A stretch of 64,000 bases of DNA from Bacteroides sp. (GTDB lineage: Bacteria > Bacillota > Clostridia > Oscillospirales > Acutalibacteraceae): positions 62,001 through 126,000 of the forward strand of contig JAMPEQ010000005.1 of assembly GCA_023665085.1 (NCBI GenBank), in the 5' to 3' direction. The position numbers and the translations under genes were made by a program. The notes under the pieces are model-generated. The model searched no databases and was not told the DNA's origin. It was given only the letters and a program-made list of their open reading frames with translations. Of the stretch, positions 55,027 through 64,000 are shown one piece after another; the first letter of the stretch is position 1, and every line of letters begins with the position of its first letter.

Positions 55027-56769
55027 TTAATGCTGAGCTTTAATTCTATACACCTTTACACCATGCTTTGCAATAGATGCGGAAATTGATGTACCGCTGC
55101 TTCTGCTGTCCTCCCACAAATCATGAATTTCAAAGCTGCTTGCATTGCTGAAATCAAGATAATCATATTTTGTCAGATTGCTCAAATCATAATTAACTGT
55201 TTTCATTGAGCTTGATTTATTCAGGAAGCAAATTGCCGCATCGCCGTTTGCAAGAGGTCTTGCAAGTATATCAAGAGAAATACTCTTTTTAATTCTCATT
55301 GCAGATTTGCCAAGAGGATCTTGGTCAATTGCAATAAGCTGACGGTTTGTTACAATCTTAAGAGTTGGGATGCCTTCAACTGCATTATTACTGCCGTCAA
55401 CAAATTTTCGTATGTCGTTGCCCAGCATAAGAGGAGCTGCCATCATGCACCACAGTGAAAAATGAGCTTTGTTTTCTTCTTCGGTAAGCTTTCCGTTGCC
55501 AACCTCAAGCATATCAGGATCATTCCATCCGCCTGCAACCGAATACTTGTATTTGTCAACAGTTATATTATAAAGAGCCATGATGCTTACCCAGTTTGGC
55601 AGAATATCATGTGTTGTTCGCCACATGTTGCCGGCTTTTCTGCCCCATTCCCAAGGCTTTGCAGTGCCCCATTCGCAGATTGAGAATACAATAGGCTTTT
55701 CTTCGGTATGTGTGCATTCAGCCCACTGCTTTGATGCAGATTTCAGAGCATCACCCATTCTCTTATACTGAATGTATGATGAATCTGCAACAGTTACAAC
55801 CGGATTCTGAATGGTAATTGTGTTGTTACCCTCAGTAAGAGTAACCTTAACTTGAGTTCTTCCGTTGTCACTGAAGCCTTTTCCTCTCGGAATAAATACT
55901 TCATATACCGTGCCGTTTACTATAACCTGAATATAGCTGTCACGTCTTCTGAAAACCTTTTGATGTACGATAGTTATTGAGTATTCTCCGCCTTTAATAT
56001 TGTTGATTTTAAATGTAGCAGTACCTGCTCCATGATTTAAAAATCCGATAGCTTTACCTGTTGGCAGTGACGGAATTTTTACAATCTTTGCTCTGCCTGT
56101 AAATTCGGCATCTTCAGGTGAAAGAACTGTGTATTCCTCATCACCGACACGATTTAATTCAAGGCATTCAACAGCAGGGCAGTCACCGCTTATAATTTGA
56201 GAATGGCAGAAATCGTATTTGAAAAATTCACAACCCCATGAGGCAATTGTTTTTGCATCAAGCACCTCGTTGCCCAGTGATGCAGGCATATCCTCGCAGG
56301 TGAGAGAGCCGTTTGAAGAATAAAGTCCTACCTTAAGACCAAGCTCGTTGATATCCTTTATAAGAGCGGGAATACCACGGCTGAAGGTCCTCATATCACC
56401 CTGAAGCATTCCGTTTTCATCACGCTGAGAGCTTTGCCAGCAGTCGTCAAGATTGATGTATTGATATCCTGCGTCAGCAAGACCACTGTTTTTCATTGCC
56501 TGTGCAGTTTCGTAAATTAAGTCCTGATCAATATGATTTCTGAAGGTATTCCAGCTTGACCAGCCCATAGGCGGAGTCATTGCTACACCGCTGTTGTAAT
56601 CCTCTTCATTGGTAACATCTATGGTAATGCTTCTTGGCTTTGCTATTTTTTTCAGTGCACAGAGGGGGCATTTGCCGTTTACCTTAAGAGTAAGACACCA
56701 TGAGGCAAAGCAAACAAAAAGTATTGCGATAACAGCAGCAAAAACAATTAGTGCGATAATCCAGTTCAT
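55027..56769 (-). CDS. Membrane-anchored GH27 alpha-galactosidase with inserted domain
   Basis: 580 aa. N-terminal transmembrane anchor (about 3-27). GH27 barrel begins at TPPMGWSSWNTFRNHID (65-81), with NLDDCWQ, the nucleophile Asp186 in FFKYDFCHS, SICEWGTAKPWEWG, and the acid/base region GGWNDPDMLEVG (Asp417/419). Between the nucleophile strand and the ICEWG strand sits an insert of about 130 aa (205-335) that reads like a CBM35-type beta-sandwich (EDAEFTGRAKI, YSITIVHQ, GNNTITIQNP). C-terminal beta domain follows. Cleaves terminal alpha-galactosyl or related sugars outside the cell. Starts with ATGA overlap on the previous gene. Confidence 0.88.
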   Translation of the reverse strand: MNWIIALIVFAAVIAILFVCFASWCLTLKVNGKCPLCALKKIAKPRSITIDVTNEEDYNSGVAMTPPMGWSSWNTFRNHIDQDLIYETAQAMKNSGLADAGYQYINLDDCWQSSQRDENGMLQGDMRTFSRGIPALIKDINELGLKVGLYSSNGSLTCEDMPASLGNEVLDAKTIASWGCEFFKYDFCHSQIISGDCPAVECLELNRVGDEEYTVLSPEDAEFTGRAKIVKIPSLPTGKAIGFLNHGAGTATFKINNIKGGEYSITIVHQKVFRRRDSYIQVIVNGTVYEVFIPRGKGFSDNGRTQVKVTLTEGNNTITIQNPVVTVADSSYIQYKRMGDALKSASKQWAECTHTEEKPIVFSICEWGTAKPWEWGRKAGNMWRTTHDILPNWVSIMALYNITVDKYKYSVAGGWNDPDMLEVGNGKLTEEENKAHFSLWCMMAAPLMLGNDIRKFVDGSNNAVEGIPTLKIVTNRQLIAIDQDPLGKSAMRIKKSISLDILARPLANGDAAICFLNKSSSMKTVNYDLSNLTKYDYLDFSNASSFEIHDLWEDSRSSGTSISASIAKHGVKVYRIKAQH

Positions 56770-57947
56770 TTTAATCCAATCTCCTCAAAAAATTTCAGCT
56801 CTTCCTTTGCAAGAGCTATGGTTTTTTCATCATCAATATTTTTTACAGTCTGCAGCATATGCCCACGGTTGTTTTTTACATTATAAAAAAATCTGTATGC
56901 CCACGCAGCAGGCAATAGCCATGGTCTGCCGTCGATAAAATTAATATAAGAGGCTTTCCTCAAAGTTTCATAGGGCGGAAAAGCCAGCCTAAGCTTTAGA
57001 AGGATAGGTGATTTGCTCTTTTCTTTGCCGTTTTCCTCAAGTGCCCTGCATTGTCTGAGTCGTGAAACGGTTGAGCGTACACTGTCTTTCATTGAGCCGA
57101 ATACTCCGTCTTCAACAAGATATTCCTGCACCCTGTCAGTATTGGCACTGTAGCTTTTACCGATGCCAAACCATTCACAGCATACTGAAAGCAATACTTG
57201 TCCAAATTCAGTAAGGTTGATTTTATCTAAAATTTCAAAAGTCTTTTCAATGTTTGCATTTCTGTTTTTCAGCATTACAGCTATGTCCATAATAAATCTT
57301 ATGCCTGCACCTGTGTACTTTAGATGATTTGCAGTGTGAGCAATCATATAGGCAAGGTTATAGCTGTCGTAAAGAGCACCTGTATATCCGTCAAATTCAG
57401 CATTATTAAATGCATCATCAAATACATTTTCACCGAACTCGCTGATGATTTTTGTGTGCACCTCAAGCAGTACATTGTTTTTTACATAATCCAGCACATT
57501 TCCGTTTTCAGCAGCACATCTGTAGCCGTTTGCAGTTAACAGCAAACGAACCTTTTCACTATCTGCTGTTTTAATAAGCAGGTCGATATCTCCCATAGCA
57601 CGTGCCTCAGGCACTGAGTAAAGCTCTCTGAGGCAAGCTCCTTTAAAAAGCACGTACTTTATCTCTGCAGAGCTAAAAAGCCGTCTGAGCTCCTCCAGTG
57701 CGTTGCTTTGGCACTGAAAATTAAAGATGTAGTCAAAAAAGCTGTTTTCCAGAGATTTCAAAAATTCCTTGGGTACATTTTCTCTGCCGTCTGCACCGTT
57801 TAAGGCACAGTGGCATACACCAAGAAGATTGTGGTGCTCTGCCAGCCTGAACAGCATATCATATTCAATATCTTTTGGTATAACAACTTTACCGCCGTTT
57901 ATAAAATTTCGGCAAAGCTCAATCAAAAATACTTCTTCTTTTTTCAT
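56766..57947 (-). CDS. NTP_transf_5 nucleotidyltransferase family protein
   Basis: 393 aa. The motif FKGACLRELYSVPEARAMGD followed by IDLLIKTADSEKVRLLL is the diagnostic core of the PF14907-type uncharacterised nucleotidyltransferases; EVHTKI and YDSYNLAYMIAHTANHLKYT follow. Members often sit in capsule or peptide-modification loci. Overlaps both neighbours by a few bases, so it belongs to the GH27 operon. Substrate unknown. Confidence 0.82.
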   Translation of the reverse strand: MKKEEVFLIELCRNFINGGKVVIPKDIEYDMLFRLAEHHNLLGVCHCALNGADGRENVPKEFLKSLENSFFDYIFNFQCQSNALEELRRLFSSAEIKYVLFKGACLRELYSVPEARAMGDIDLLIKTADSEKVRLLLTANGYRCAAENGNVLDYVKNNVLLEVHTKIISEFGENVFDDAFNNAEFDGYTGALYDSYNLAYMIAHTANHLKYTGAGIRFIMDIAVMLKNRNANIEKTFEILDKINLTEFGQVLLSVCCEWFGIGKSYSANTDRVQEYLVEDGVFGSMKDSVRSTVSRLRQCRALEENGKEKSKSPILLKLRLAFPPYETLRKASYINFIDGRPWLLPAAWAYRFFYNVKNNRGHMLQTVKNIDDEKTIALAKEELKFFEEIGLK

Positions 57948-58450
57948 TAGAATATAACCGCGCCGAAAATAAGGCTTAAAACAGTGATAATAAGTCCTGC
58001 AATGAATACACCCAGTGTGATTACAAGAAAGCTCTTCTTCTTGTCAAGATTAAGCAGAGATGCAAGCAGAGCACCTGTCCACCCGCCTGTACCCGGAAGA
58101 GGTATTGCAACAAAAAAAAGTAATCCCCATATTCCGTATTTATCTATTTTATCTTTCTTCTTAAGCGTTTTGTCCTCAAGCCAGAATACAATGTTTCTCA
58201 GTCCGGGGATTTTTTTCATTATCTTAAATATCCAGTTAATAAGCAAAAGAATAAAGGGGACAGGTAATATGTTACCTAAAAAGCTTATAGCAAAGCCGGC
58301 AAAAGCATTCATTTCCAGCAGAACAATTGCTGTGAACATGCCCAGTCTGCATTCAAGAACAGGGCATAAGGATATGATGAATACTACAAGCCAGTCAGGT
58401 ATTCCATGGCTTGTTAAGAGCTCTTGTAAATTTCTGCAAAGTTCCTGCAT
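57947..58450 (-). CDS. Small multidrug-export-family membrane protein
   Basis: 167 aa from the ATG at 58450, 8 nt after AAGGAG; the GTG at 58459 overlaps that site. About four transmembrane segments. SLCPVLECRLGMFTAIVLLE and AIPLPGTGGWTGALLASLLN are diagnostic for PF06695 (COG2426). The 'drug export' name has little experimental basis. TAATG overlap with the next gene. Confidence 0.85.
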   Translation of the reverse strand: MQELCRNLQELLTSHGIPDWLVVFIISLCPVLECRLGMFTAIVLLEMNAFAGFAISFLGNILPVPFILLLINWIFKIMKKIPGLRNIVFWLEDKTLKKKDKIDKYGIWGLLFFVAIPLPGTGGWTGALLASLLNLDKKKSFLVITLGVFIAGLIITVLSLIFGAVIF

Positions 58451-58462
58451 TAACGGCACTCC

Positions 58463-59470
58463 TTAATTGTTGTTATCAGCATTATTTTTATTACTGCTTC
58501 TGTTTATAGCTTCCATCAGCGCATCAATATTGAAAGCGTTAGGATTTTCTTCTTTTTCAGTTGTTTCATCCGGCTTTTTTTCAGCTCTCATATAATTAGG
58601 AATTTTCCTTTTTTTTGGCTTTCTCCTTGGTTTGTCCATAGGAATTCCTTTTGCTTCACATTCAAGACGATGCTGTTTAATCATTTCTTGTATTCTTTGA
58701 CTTCTTTTAATATACTCTTCCTCAGTATGCACCAGAACACCTATTTTATATAGATATTCATGAGCCTGTGCAAGTATACGTCTGTCATTTTTAAATGACA
58801 GAGCTTTCATTGCCTCAGTATATGTAAACCAGCCGAATTTTTGAATTTCTTTATACTGCGGGGTAATCCATATTTCATCTGTTCTGCCTACAAATATGGA
58901 AACCTTTTTTTGACAGCATTCACGTATTGTGTATTTTGATACACCTTCATATCCGATATGAAGCTTTACGGTAATTCCTGTTTCTTCAAATACTTCTCTG
59001 CGGGCGGCATCAGCTCTTGTTTCGCCTTTTTCAAGATGCCCTTTAGGGAAGCCCCAGTTATTTGAGCCTCTGTTTTTTATTAACAGATATACAGGAAAAT
59101 TATCAACCATTCTGTAAGTAAGTGCTCCTGCACTTTGTTCATAATAGCAAATTAACTCATAATTTTTCTTTGGGATAAGTTCTTCGAGATTAAGAGCTTC
59201 GATAATATCAATGTTTATAATGTATTTCTGGCTTTTTGGGGCCATAACCCACACGTGCATGGGTTTTCCGTCTCTTTTACGTTTATAGTTCAAGCGAGCA
59301 ACTATTCTTCCGTCAAAATTACTTACAGGATGAGTTACTCCCATAATAAAAGTATATTCATCTTCAGGAGTGTCATAAATCTTTGCATAATTCAAAGAAA
59401 AGACATAACCATCATCGCTTGATTCACCAATTGTTTTAACAACTTTAGCTCTTACGCAAGTGCCAAGCAT
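58463..59470 (-). CDS. Pyrophosphatase-like / Nudix hydrolase fusion
   Basis: 335 aa. Residues 105-240 are a Nudix domain with the full box GHLEKGETRADAARREVFEE plus TGI (144-166) and FPKG before it. Residues 1-95 resemble a family I inorganic pyrophosphatase: VRAKVVKTIG, EYTFIMGVTHPVSNFDGRIV and HVWVMAPKSQKYI match its DAYILG-V---V--F-GKVIA and W-VAP patterns. Some acidic metal ligands appear shifted or replaced, so activity of that half is uncertain. A basic then acidic tail follows. First gene of the operon. Substrate unknown; an Ap4A or NDP-sugar type hydrolase is possible. Confidence 0.8.
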   Translation of the reverse strand: MLGTCVRAKVVKTIGESSDDGYVFSLNYAKIYDTPEDEYTFIMGVTHPVSNFDGRIVARLNYKRKRDGKPMHVWVMAPKSQKYIINIDIIEALNLEELIPKKNYELICYYEQSAGALTYRMVDNFPVYLLIKNRGSNNWGFPKGHLEKGETRADAARREVFEETGITVKLHIGYEGVSKYTIRECCQKKVSIFVGRTDEIWITPQYKEIQKFGWFTYTEAMKALSFKNDRRILAQAHEYLYKIGVLVHTEEEYIKRSQRIQEMIKQHRLECEAKGIPMDKPRRKPKKRKIPNYMRAEKKPDETTEKEENPNAFNIDALMEAINRSSNKNNADNNN

Positions 59471-59668
59471 TTTATCACCACCATATTCGCATATATATAA
59501 ATTATTATATATAATTTAAAGCAATAATACAAGGCATAATAAAAATAAATATTTTATTTTAGACAAGTCTTTTTTTGCGAAAACAAATTACGGAGTATTT
59601 TTGTACTAATTCTTGGCATTAAATTTTTTAGTGTTTATTTCAGTGATGAAATAATAAGATAAAAAAGA

Positions 59669-59694
59669 ACAACCGGCAATTGCTTGCCGGTTGT
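59669..59694 (-). terminator. Terminator after the giant repeat protein
   Basis: Perfect 11-bp stem ACAACCGGCAA/TTGCCGGTTGT with loop TTGC; a T-rich tail follows on the minus strand (59656-59668). Confidence 0.9.
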
Positions 59695-59726
59695 CGTTTT
59701 ATAAAGCTATTTAGTTTAATTGACTA

Positions 59727-62700
59727 TTAACCTGCAATACTTTCAAGGAGATCTAAGAGACCTTCAATAACTGTATCAGGTTCGCCCTTGATAATATCAA
59801 GAACACTATTGATTGTGTTCATCATGCCTTCGTCAGCATTACCAAGTAATCCGCCGATAAGATTCATGATTACATCAAGGTTTTCACCGCTGTTAATTGT
59901 TGCAATTAAGTATCTGAGAATTGCGATAAGGGTTTCAGATGCATCACCCTCAACGTAAATTCTTGCACCGTATGTTGCAGCCTGTGAAGCAGAAACGATT
60001 GTCTTGCCGTGGCTTGCAAGCTGGAGCCAATCAACATCATTGAGCTTAAGGTTGAGCTTAGCACCCTTAATGTCGATCATACCAAGTACATTGTTTACAA
60101 GAGGAATAATTGCGTCACCGCCGAGAACAGGTTTCAAAGTTTCATTGATATCATAAATATCAAGGTTGAAGTTTGTGATACCAATTTTACCAAGGAGACC
60201 GTTCAGATCTACATTAAGTGCAGGAAGAAGTGCGCCGAGTAATTCATTTACATCAACGATAGGTCTTACTGCATCAAGAAGAGCAGAAACAGGTGTCAGC
60301 ATGTTATCAAGAATCTGGCAAAGTCCGTCATTACCGATGAACAGTGCAAGGTTTGGAAGTGTTGCTGTTACTGTTTGAAGAGGAGCTGCAAGAATATCCT
60401 CAACCTTATCCCAGATAGGATTGATTATGTCAAGAAGGATTGAATCGTATTCTTTGTTAATATCCTGTCTGTACTGATACTGTGTCTTTACATTGTAGCA
60501 ATTGAATGCCTCAAGAAGAGGAACGATTGCTGCTGTGTAGCCGTTTGAGCCAGGGATTCTTACGATGTCAAAGATACCAAGTGAAGCATCATTAAGAAGA
60601 ACATCAAGAACACCATATACAGGACGAAGTACAGCAGCGAGTGCATGGAAGAAGCTGTCTCTGTCTGTTACGCCCCACTTAAGTGACTCAGCCTTTACAT
60701 TTGCCCATGAGCCTGCAGATTTGATAACAGATGCAGGGCCTTCATAGCTCTTTCCGTAAGATGCGTCTGTAAGAAGCTTAGCAACATTTTCAGTTGAGAA
60801 GTCAATACCTGTCTGAGCAAGAAGAGCTGTTAATGAGCCGTCTCCAACTTTAACGCCTTCAACTGCACCGTAAAGACCTGTTGCAAGTTTGCCGATAAGA
60901 TCATCCTTGAACAATGCTTTGCTGATTGTCTCATTAAGATCAAGAAGAGAACCGATAAGACCATCAAGCATTGGTGGAAGTGATTTTACGAAATCAACGT
61001 TAAGATTTTGTGGATATGAGAAGCTGTAGCTTCCTGTCTTATATGCTGAGTAATCCCAGAATGCGTTTGTAGGCTCGCCTGCGATTAAGTAGAACAGAGC
61101 TGCTACAATCTGATCTCCGGAAGCAGTGCTGAGTGTAGCGAATACACTCTTAACAATTGAAGAAATCATGTCATTCTTCTTAATTGCATCAATGTTGCAA
61201 ACAAGATTCTTGATAGCCTTTGAGTTATCTACAAGAACATTTGCTACATAGCGAAGAACTGCTATAAGCACCTTGCCCTGATCAACATCAGCAACTCTCT
61301 TACCCTTTAAGAACTTGCCGTTTTCGCCGATAGCCTTACTCTGATAAGTTGTCTTTGTGCCGAGGCTGATAAGTGCATTCCAGTCAATGTCTGCAATTTC
61401 AAGAGCATTTACATACTTGTTGTTTACACTCTTAAGAACCATGTTTACAATTGGGATAATTAAATCCTCAATGTTAAGTACTGTTAAATCTGACAGCTTA
61501 AGGTTGATTTTGCCTTCGCCTAAGCCAAGAAGAGAACCGATTAAATCGCCAATCGGCATACCGAGTACATCTTCAAGAATCTTATCAAGCTTAAGTGTAT
61601 CTGCTGCTGCGTAAACAAGTTCTGTTACAGGTGCAAGCAGGTTGCTGAGCATCTGCATTAAGCCGTGTGCATCAAGATACATTGCAATGTTTGGAAGAAG
61701 CTTTGTAAGCTCGCTGATTGGGTTAGCACAAAGCTTGTTAAGGAATGACTTGCTGCTGTCACCAATCAAAGGATTGAGAATGTTGAGAAGCATGTTATCC
61801 TTAGCCTTATCAGCATCCTTCTGATACTGCTTGTAGGTCTTGAGATTTGTGCATCCAAGTGCCTCAAGAAGAGGAATAATTGCACTGTTGTAGCCGTTTG
61901 TACCCTCAATCTTAAGATCGCTTAAAGTATCCTTAAGTGAAGTTAAGTCAAGTACAACCTTTGAAGGTCTTGAAAGTTCACGGTTATCCTTGCTTTCTCT
62001 TACTGAGAGTGTGAATACGCCGTTACTCATTGAGTAGGTGATTTTCGCTGCAATCGGAACATCACCGTCAGAAATATTTAATGTTGTGGTTGTCTTCTTA
62101 ACCTCAATTGTTGTAATAAGGTTATAAAGAACATCGTTGAGTTCAAGAGTTCCTTCGTTGAGGAAGATTTCAAGAACGTTATCAAGCGGACGAAGAATTG
62201 CTGCAAGTGCATTTACAAAGCCCTGCTGAGCCTTTGCTGAACCGTCTTTGAAGCCCCAGTTTACATTCTTAACCTTCTTCCAGCTTGACTGAGCCTTAAT
62301 TATCTTAGCAGCTGAGCTGAAGGTCTGTCCGTAGCTCTTATCGGTAAGTATCTTTGCAATGTCCTTAGTTGATGATACAATGCCAAGGCTTGAAAGAACT
62401 TCCTTGATTGTTGGATCAAGTCCGTCAAGTGCACCGTAGAGTGCAGTTGCGATTGTTGTTAATAATTTGTTTGTGAATAAGTTTTTGCTGATGATGCCCT
62501 GAAGATTATCTGCACCAAGGTCAACACCAAGTGAGCCGAGAAGCTGAAGAATTGAGCTGATTGCTGAATCAAGCTGTGTTACACCGCTGTCAGCCATCTG
62601 CTTTGTAACTCCCTTAGGATAAACAAACTTCTCTGTAGCTTCCTGTAAGTACTGAGCAAATGTCCAGTAAACAAGTGTTGGGCTGTCTGTAACCTCAAGC

Positions 62701-64000
62701 ACCTTGTTAAGAAGAGCAAGTAAATCAGTTGACTTAATCTTTCCTGACTTAAGTGCATCAAGGAGAAGAGTAGCAACGTCATTATTAATCAATTTAGCAA
62801 GTGCTGTAAGATTTGAATTGCTTAGAATATTCTCAAGGAGATAATCAAGTACATATACCAAAGCTGCTGCAGGAGTTTTTGCATTTGCAAGCTTGCTCCA
62901 GCTGATCTGCTTTAATGAAATGCCTGTGTCTTTAAGAAGTACATTTATAATAGGTATAATATTATTACCGCTTAAAGAAATATTTTTAATCTTAATATTA
63001 TTTACATCTGAATACTTGTTGATATCTGAAGCAAGATCATTAACAGTTTTCTTAAGTGTAGGTGATGTAGCAAGAAGCTTATCACTTGTTATACCAAAGA
63101 TGTTTGCCAGACCGTTTACTTCATTTACCAGAGGAGTGATTGCACCTTTAACGATAGAAGCAATTGTTGGATTTGTTTTATCATCAAGTAAGCCTGCAAT
63201 ACCCTGAACTGATTTGATAAGTGTTGAAGCAGGCTTGTTAAGAAGTGAATTCAGCCAGCTTGCGATTGGTGCCATGAGACCGAGAAGAGCCTCGTCATGA
63301 TAGCCGTTTGTAAGCTTGCCGTATTCTGCTGCAGTGTCAACCTTAATTCCGTTTGGTTTGCAAAGTGCATTAAGAACAGGATTAACAACTGTGCCGTACC
63401 AGCCTGTGTCTACAAGAACAACACCAAGAATTGATGTTACAAGGCGGAGTGATGAAGCAAATGCTGCAAAGAATGCATCCTTGTCACCTGCCTTAATACC
63501 CCAGTCGAGACTGATCTTGTAGTTGCCTCTTGAAGTCTTAGCTGCTGCATTGTGCCAGCAGTTGTACTTTGTAAGCTGCTTAGCAACCTTGTCGTAGCCG
63601 TCAAGTCTTACGCAGATTGCATCCGGTGAAATAAGACCTTCGATAGCCTCAACAATTAAGTTGTAGTTAGCCTGCTTACCATTATCTAATGTATATGTGC
63701 CATTGAAATCACCGAAGAGATTTTCAACAACTTTTTCAATAAGCAGGAAGGTTTCAACCATAAGACCTGTCATTGAATCGTTTGTATAAACTTTCTTAGC
63801 ATCAACGTTGTTGCTGCCGTTAGCTTTGTGTGTCTCTTTGCCTGTGATGTAGAAAGTGTAATCATTTACTAATCTTGCTAAATCAGAGTAGCAGTCGCTT
63901 CCGAGATAGTTTGAGAAGAATGTAACTACACCTGCAAGAATGTTGTCAGTTGAATCTAATTTAAATCCGTTAAGAGTGCTGTCTGAAAGGAGAGAAGAAA
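59727..64000 (-). CDS. Giant repetitive extracellular-type protein (3' part, runs off the window)
   Basis: At least 1424 aa are visible. The frame stays open from the stop at 59727 to the window edge, so the ATG at 63773 is internal and the real start lies outside. The protein has three diverged units of about 400-500 aa, seen as SWKKVKNVNWGF / SWANVKAESLKWGV, ALAAILRPLDNVLEIFL / ALAAVLRPVYGVLDVLL, GTNGYNSAIIPLLEALGC / GSNGYTAAIVPLLEAFNC and KYVNALEIADIDWNALI / KLNLKLNDVDWLQL. It is Leu/Asn/Ile-rich, predicted mainly helical, with almost no Cys. No anchor or sortase motif is at the C-terminus. I do not recognise the family; secretion is inferred from composition. Confidence 0.8.
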   Translation of the reverse strand, partial: SSLLSDSTLNGFKLDSTDNILAGVVTFFSNYLGSDCYSDLARLVNDYTFYITGKETHKANGSNNVDAKKVYTNDSMTGLMVETFLLIEKVVENLFGDFNGTYTLDNGKQANYNLIVEAIEGLISPDAICVRLDGYDKVAKQLTKYNCWHNAAAKTSRGNYKISLDWGIKAGDKDAFFAAFASSLRLVTSILGVVLVDTGWYGTVVNPVLNALCKPNGIKVDTAAEYGKLTNGYHDEALLGLMAPIASWLNSLLNKPASTLIKSVQGIAGLLDDKTNPTIASIVKGAITPLVNEVNGLANIFGITSDKLLATSPTLKKTVNDLASDINKYSDVNNIKIKNISLSGNNIIPIINVLLKDTGISLKQISWSKLANAKTPAAALVYVLDYLLENILSNSNLTALAKLINNDVATLLLDALKSGKIKSTDLLALLNKVLEVTDSPTLVYWTFAQYLQEATEKFVYPKGVTKQMADSGVTQLDSAISSILQLLGSLGVDLGADNLQGIISKNLFTNKLLTTIATALYGALDGLDPTIKEVLSSLGIVSSTKDIAKILTDKSYGQTFSSAAKIIKAQSSWKKVKNVNWGFKDGSAKAQQGFVNALAAILRPLDNVLEIFLNEGTLELNDVLYNLITTIEVKKTTTTLNISDGDVPIAAKITYSMSNGVFTLSVRESKDNRELSRPSKVVLDLTSLKDTLSDLKIEGTNGYNSAIIPLLEALGCTNLKTYKQYQKDADKAKDNMLLNILNPLIGDSSKSFLNKLCANPISELTKLLPNIAMYLDAHGLMQMLSNLLAPVTELVYAAADTLKLDKILEDVLGMPIGDLIGSLLGLGEGKINLKLSDLTVLNIEDLIIPIVNMVLKSVNNKYVNALEIADIDWNALISLGTKTTYQSKAIGENGKFLKGKRVADVDQGKVLIAVLRYVANVLVDNSKAIKNLVCNIDAIKKNDMISSIVKSVFATLSTASGDQIVAALFYLIAGEPTNAFWDYSAYKTGSYSFSYPQNLNVDFVKSLPPMLDGLIGSLLDLNETISKALFKDDLIGKLATGLYGAVEGVKVGDGSLTALLAQTGIDFSTENVAKLLTDASYGKSYEGPASVIKSAGSWANVKAESLKWGVTDRDSFFHALAAVLRPVYGVLDVLLNDASLGIFDIVRIPGSNGYTAAIVPLLEAFNCYNVKTQYQYRQDINKEYDSILLDIINPIWDKVEDILAAPLQTVTATLPNLALFIGNDGLCQILDNMLTPVSALLDAVRPIVDVNELLGALLPALNVDLNGLLGKIGITNFNLDIYDINETLKPVLGGDAIIPLVNNVLGMIDIKGAKLNLKLNDVDWLQLASHGKTIVSASQAATYGARIYVEGDASETLIAILRYLIATINSGENLDVIMNLIGGLLGNADEGMMNTINSVLDIIKGEPDTVIEGLLDLLESIAG

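Noticed and set aside
63771-63773. ATG at 63773 as the start of the giant repeat protein
   Set aside because: Reading the minus strand upstream by hand shows an open frame to the window edge, with the same composition, so the start is outside.
59727-64000. Repeats in the giant gene as a DNA-level tandem array
   Set aside because: Similarity is at the protein level with strong divergence and unequal unit length, so it is an old domain duplication.

Overview
The window is an AT-rich bacterial chromosome segment containing the replication origin of a Clostridia-class Firmicute, most likely a gut Ruminococcus/Oscillospiraceae-type organism. The evidence is the dnaA-dnaN-yaaA-recF-remB-gyrB-gyrA block, a B. 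subtilis-like DnaA-trio between dnaA and dnaN, Firmicute T-box control of thrS, RemB, a sporulation sigma factor SigG, two ParB paralogs with parS sites, CotH-type secreted kinase genes, half-dockerin tails and a clostridial type of seryl-tRNA synthetase. The genus call is inference; no rRNA gene is present.

Layout. 0-7.5 kb: a secreted leucine-rich-repeat protein, a YoaK membrane protein, sigG, tRNA-Arg(CCT) behind a consensus promoter, a threonine T-box and thrS, a small membrane-anchored protein, a 57-aa peptide and an Xre regulator. 7.5-10.7 kb, minus strand: an operon of a degenerate LCP-like membrane protein followed by folE-folP-folB-folK (folate synthesis). 11-21 kb, plus strand: the origin block, with a double YcxB-like protein inserted between gyrB and gyrA. 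21-25.8 kb: an LCP cell-wall ligase, two Xre regulators, a histidine phosphatase and the MTA/SAH nucleosidase. 26.1-37.5 kb, plus strand: rpmH-rnpA-yidD-yidC-jag-mnmE-mnmG-rsmG-noc-like-parA-parB-serS. In B. subtilis this set lies divergently on the other side of the origin; here it is co-oriented with dnaA and downstream of gyrA, so the origin region has been rearranged. Three parS sites lie just upstream of parA.

38-51.3 kb is the most distinctive accessory region. A minus-strand operon (TetR regulator, sensor kinase, response regulator) faces a plus-strand cluster: a VTC-type polyphosphate-polymerase domain protein, a DUF4956 membrane protein, a Cthe_2159-like carbohydrate-binding lipoprotein, a 1759-aa CotH-kinase surface protein with three repeated beta-sandwich domains, and a further secreted protein. 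The last two end in similar single dockerin-like calcium loops. I read this as an envelope system that couples polyphosphate chemistry, secreted-protein phosphorylation and carbohydrate binding; its real function is not established by sequence.

51.6-64 kb is all minus strand: pyrG, a DUF1846 protein, then a tightly overlapping four-gene operon (pyrophosphatase-like/Nudix fusion, small multidrug-export-family protein, NTP_transf_5 nucleotidyltransferase, membrane-anchored GH27 alpha-galactosidase with an inserted domain). Last comes the 3' part of a giant repetitive protein that runs off the window edge. A family of imperfect palindromic repeats occupies the longer non-coding gaps at 30.3-30.66 and 51.28-51.59 kb, with related fragments near 6.93 and 7.45 kb.
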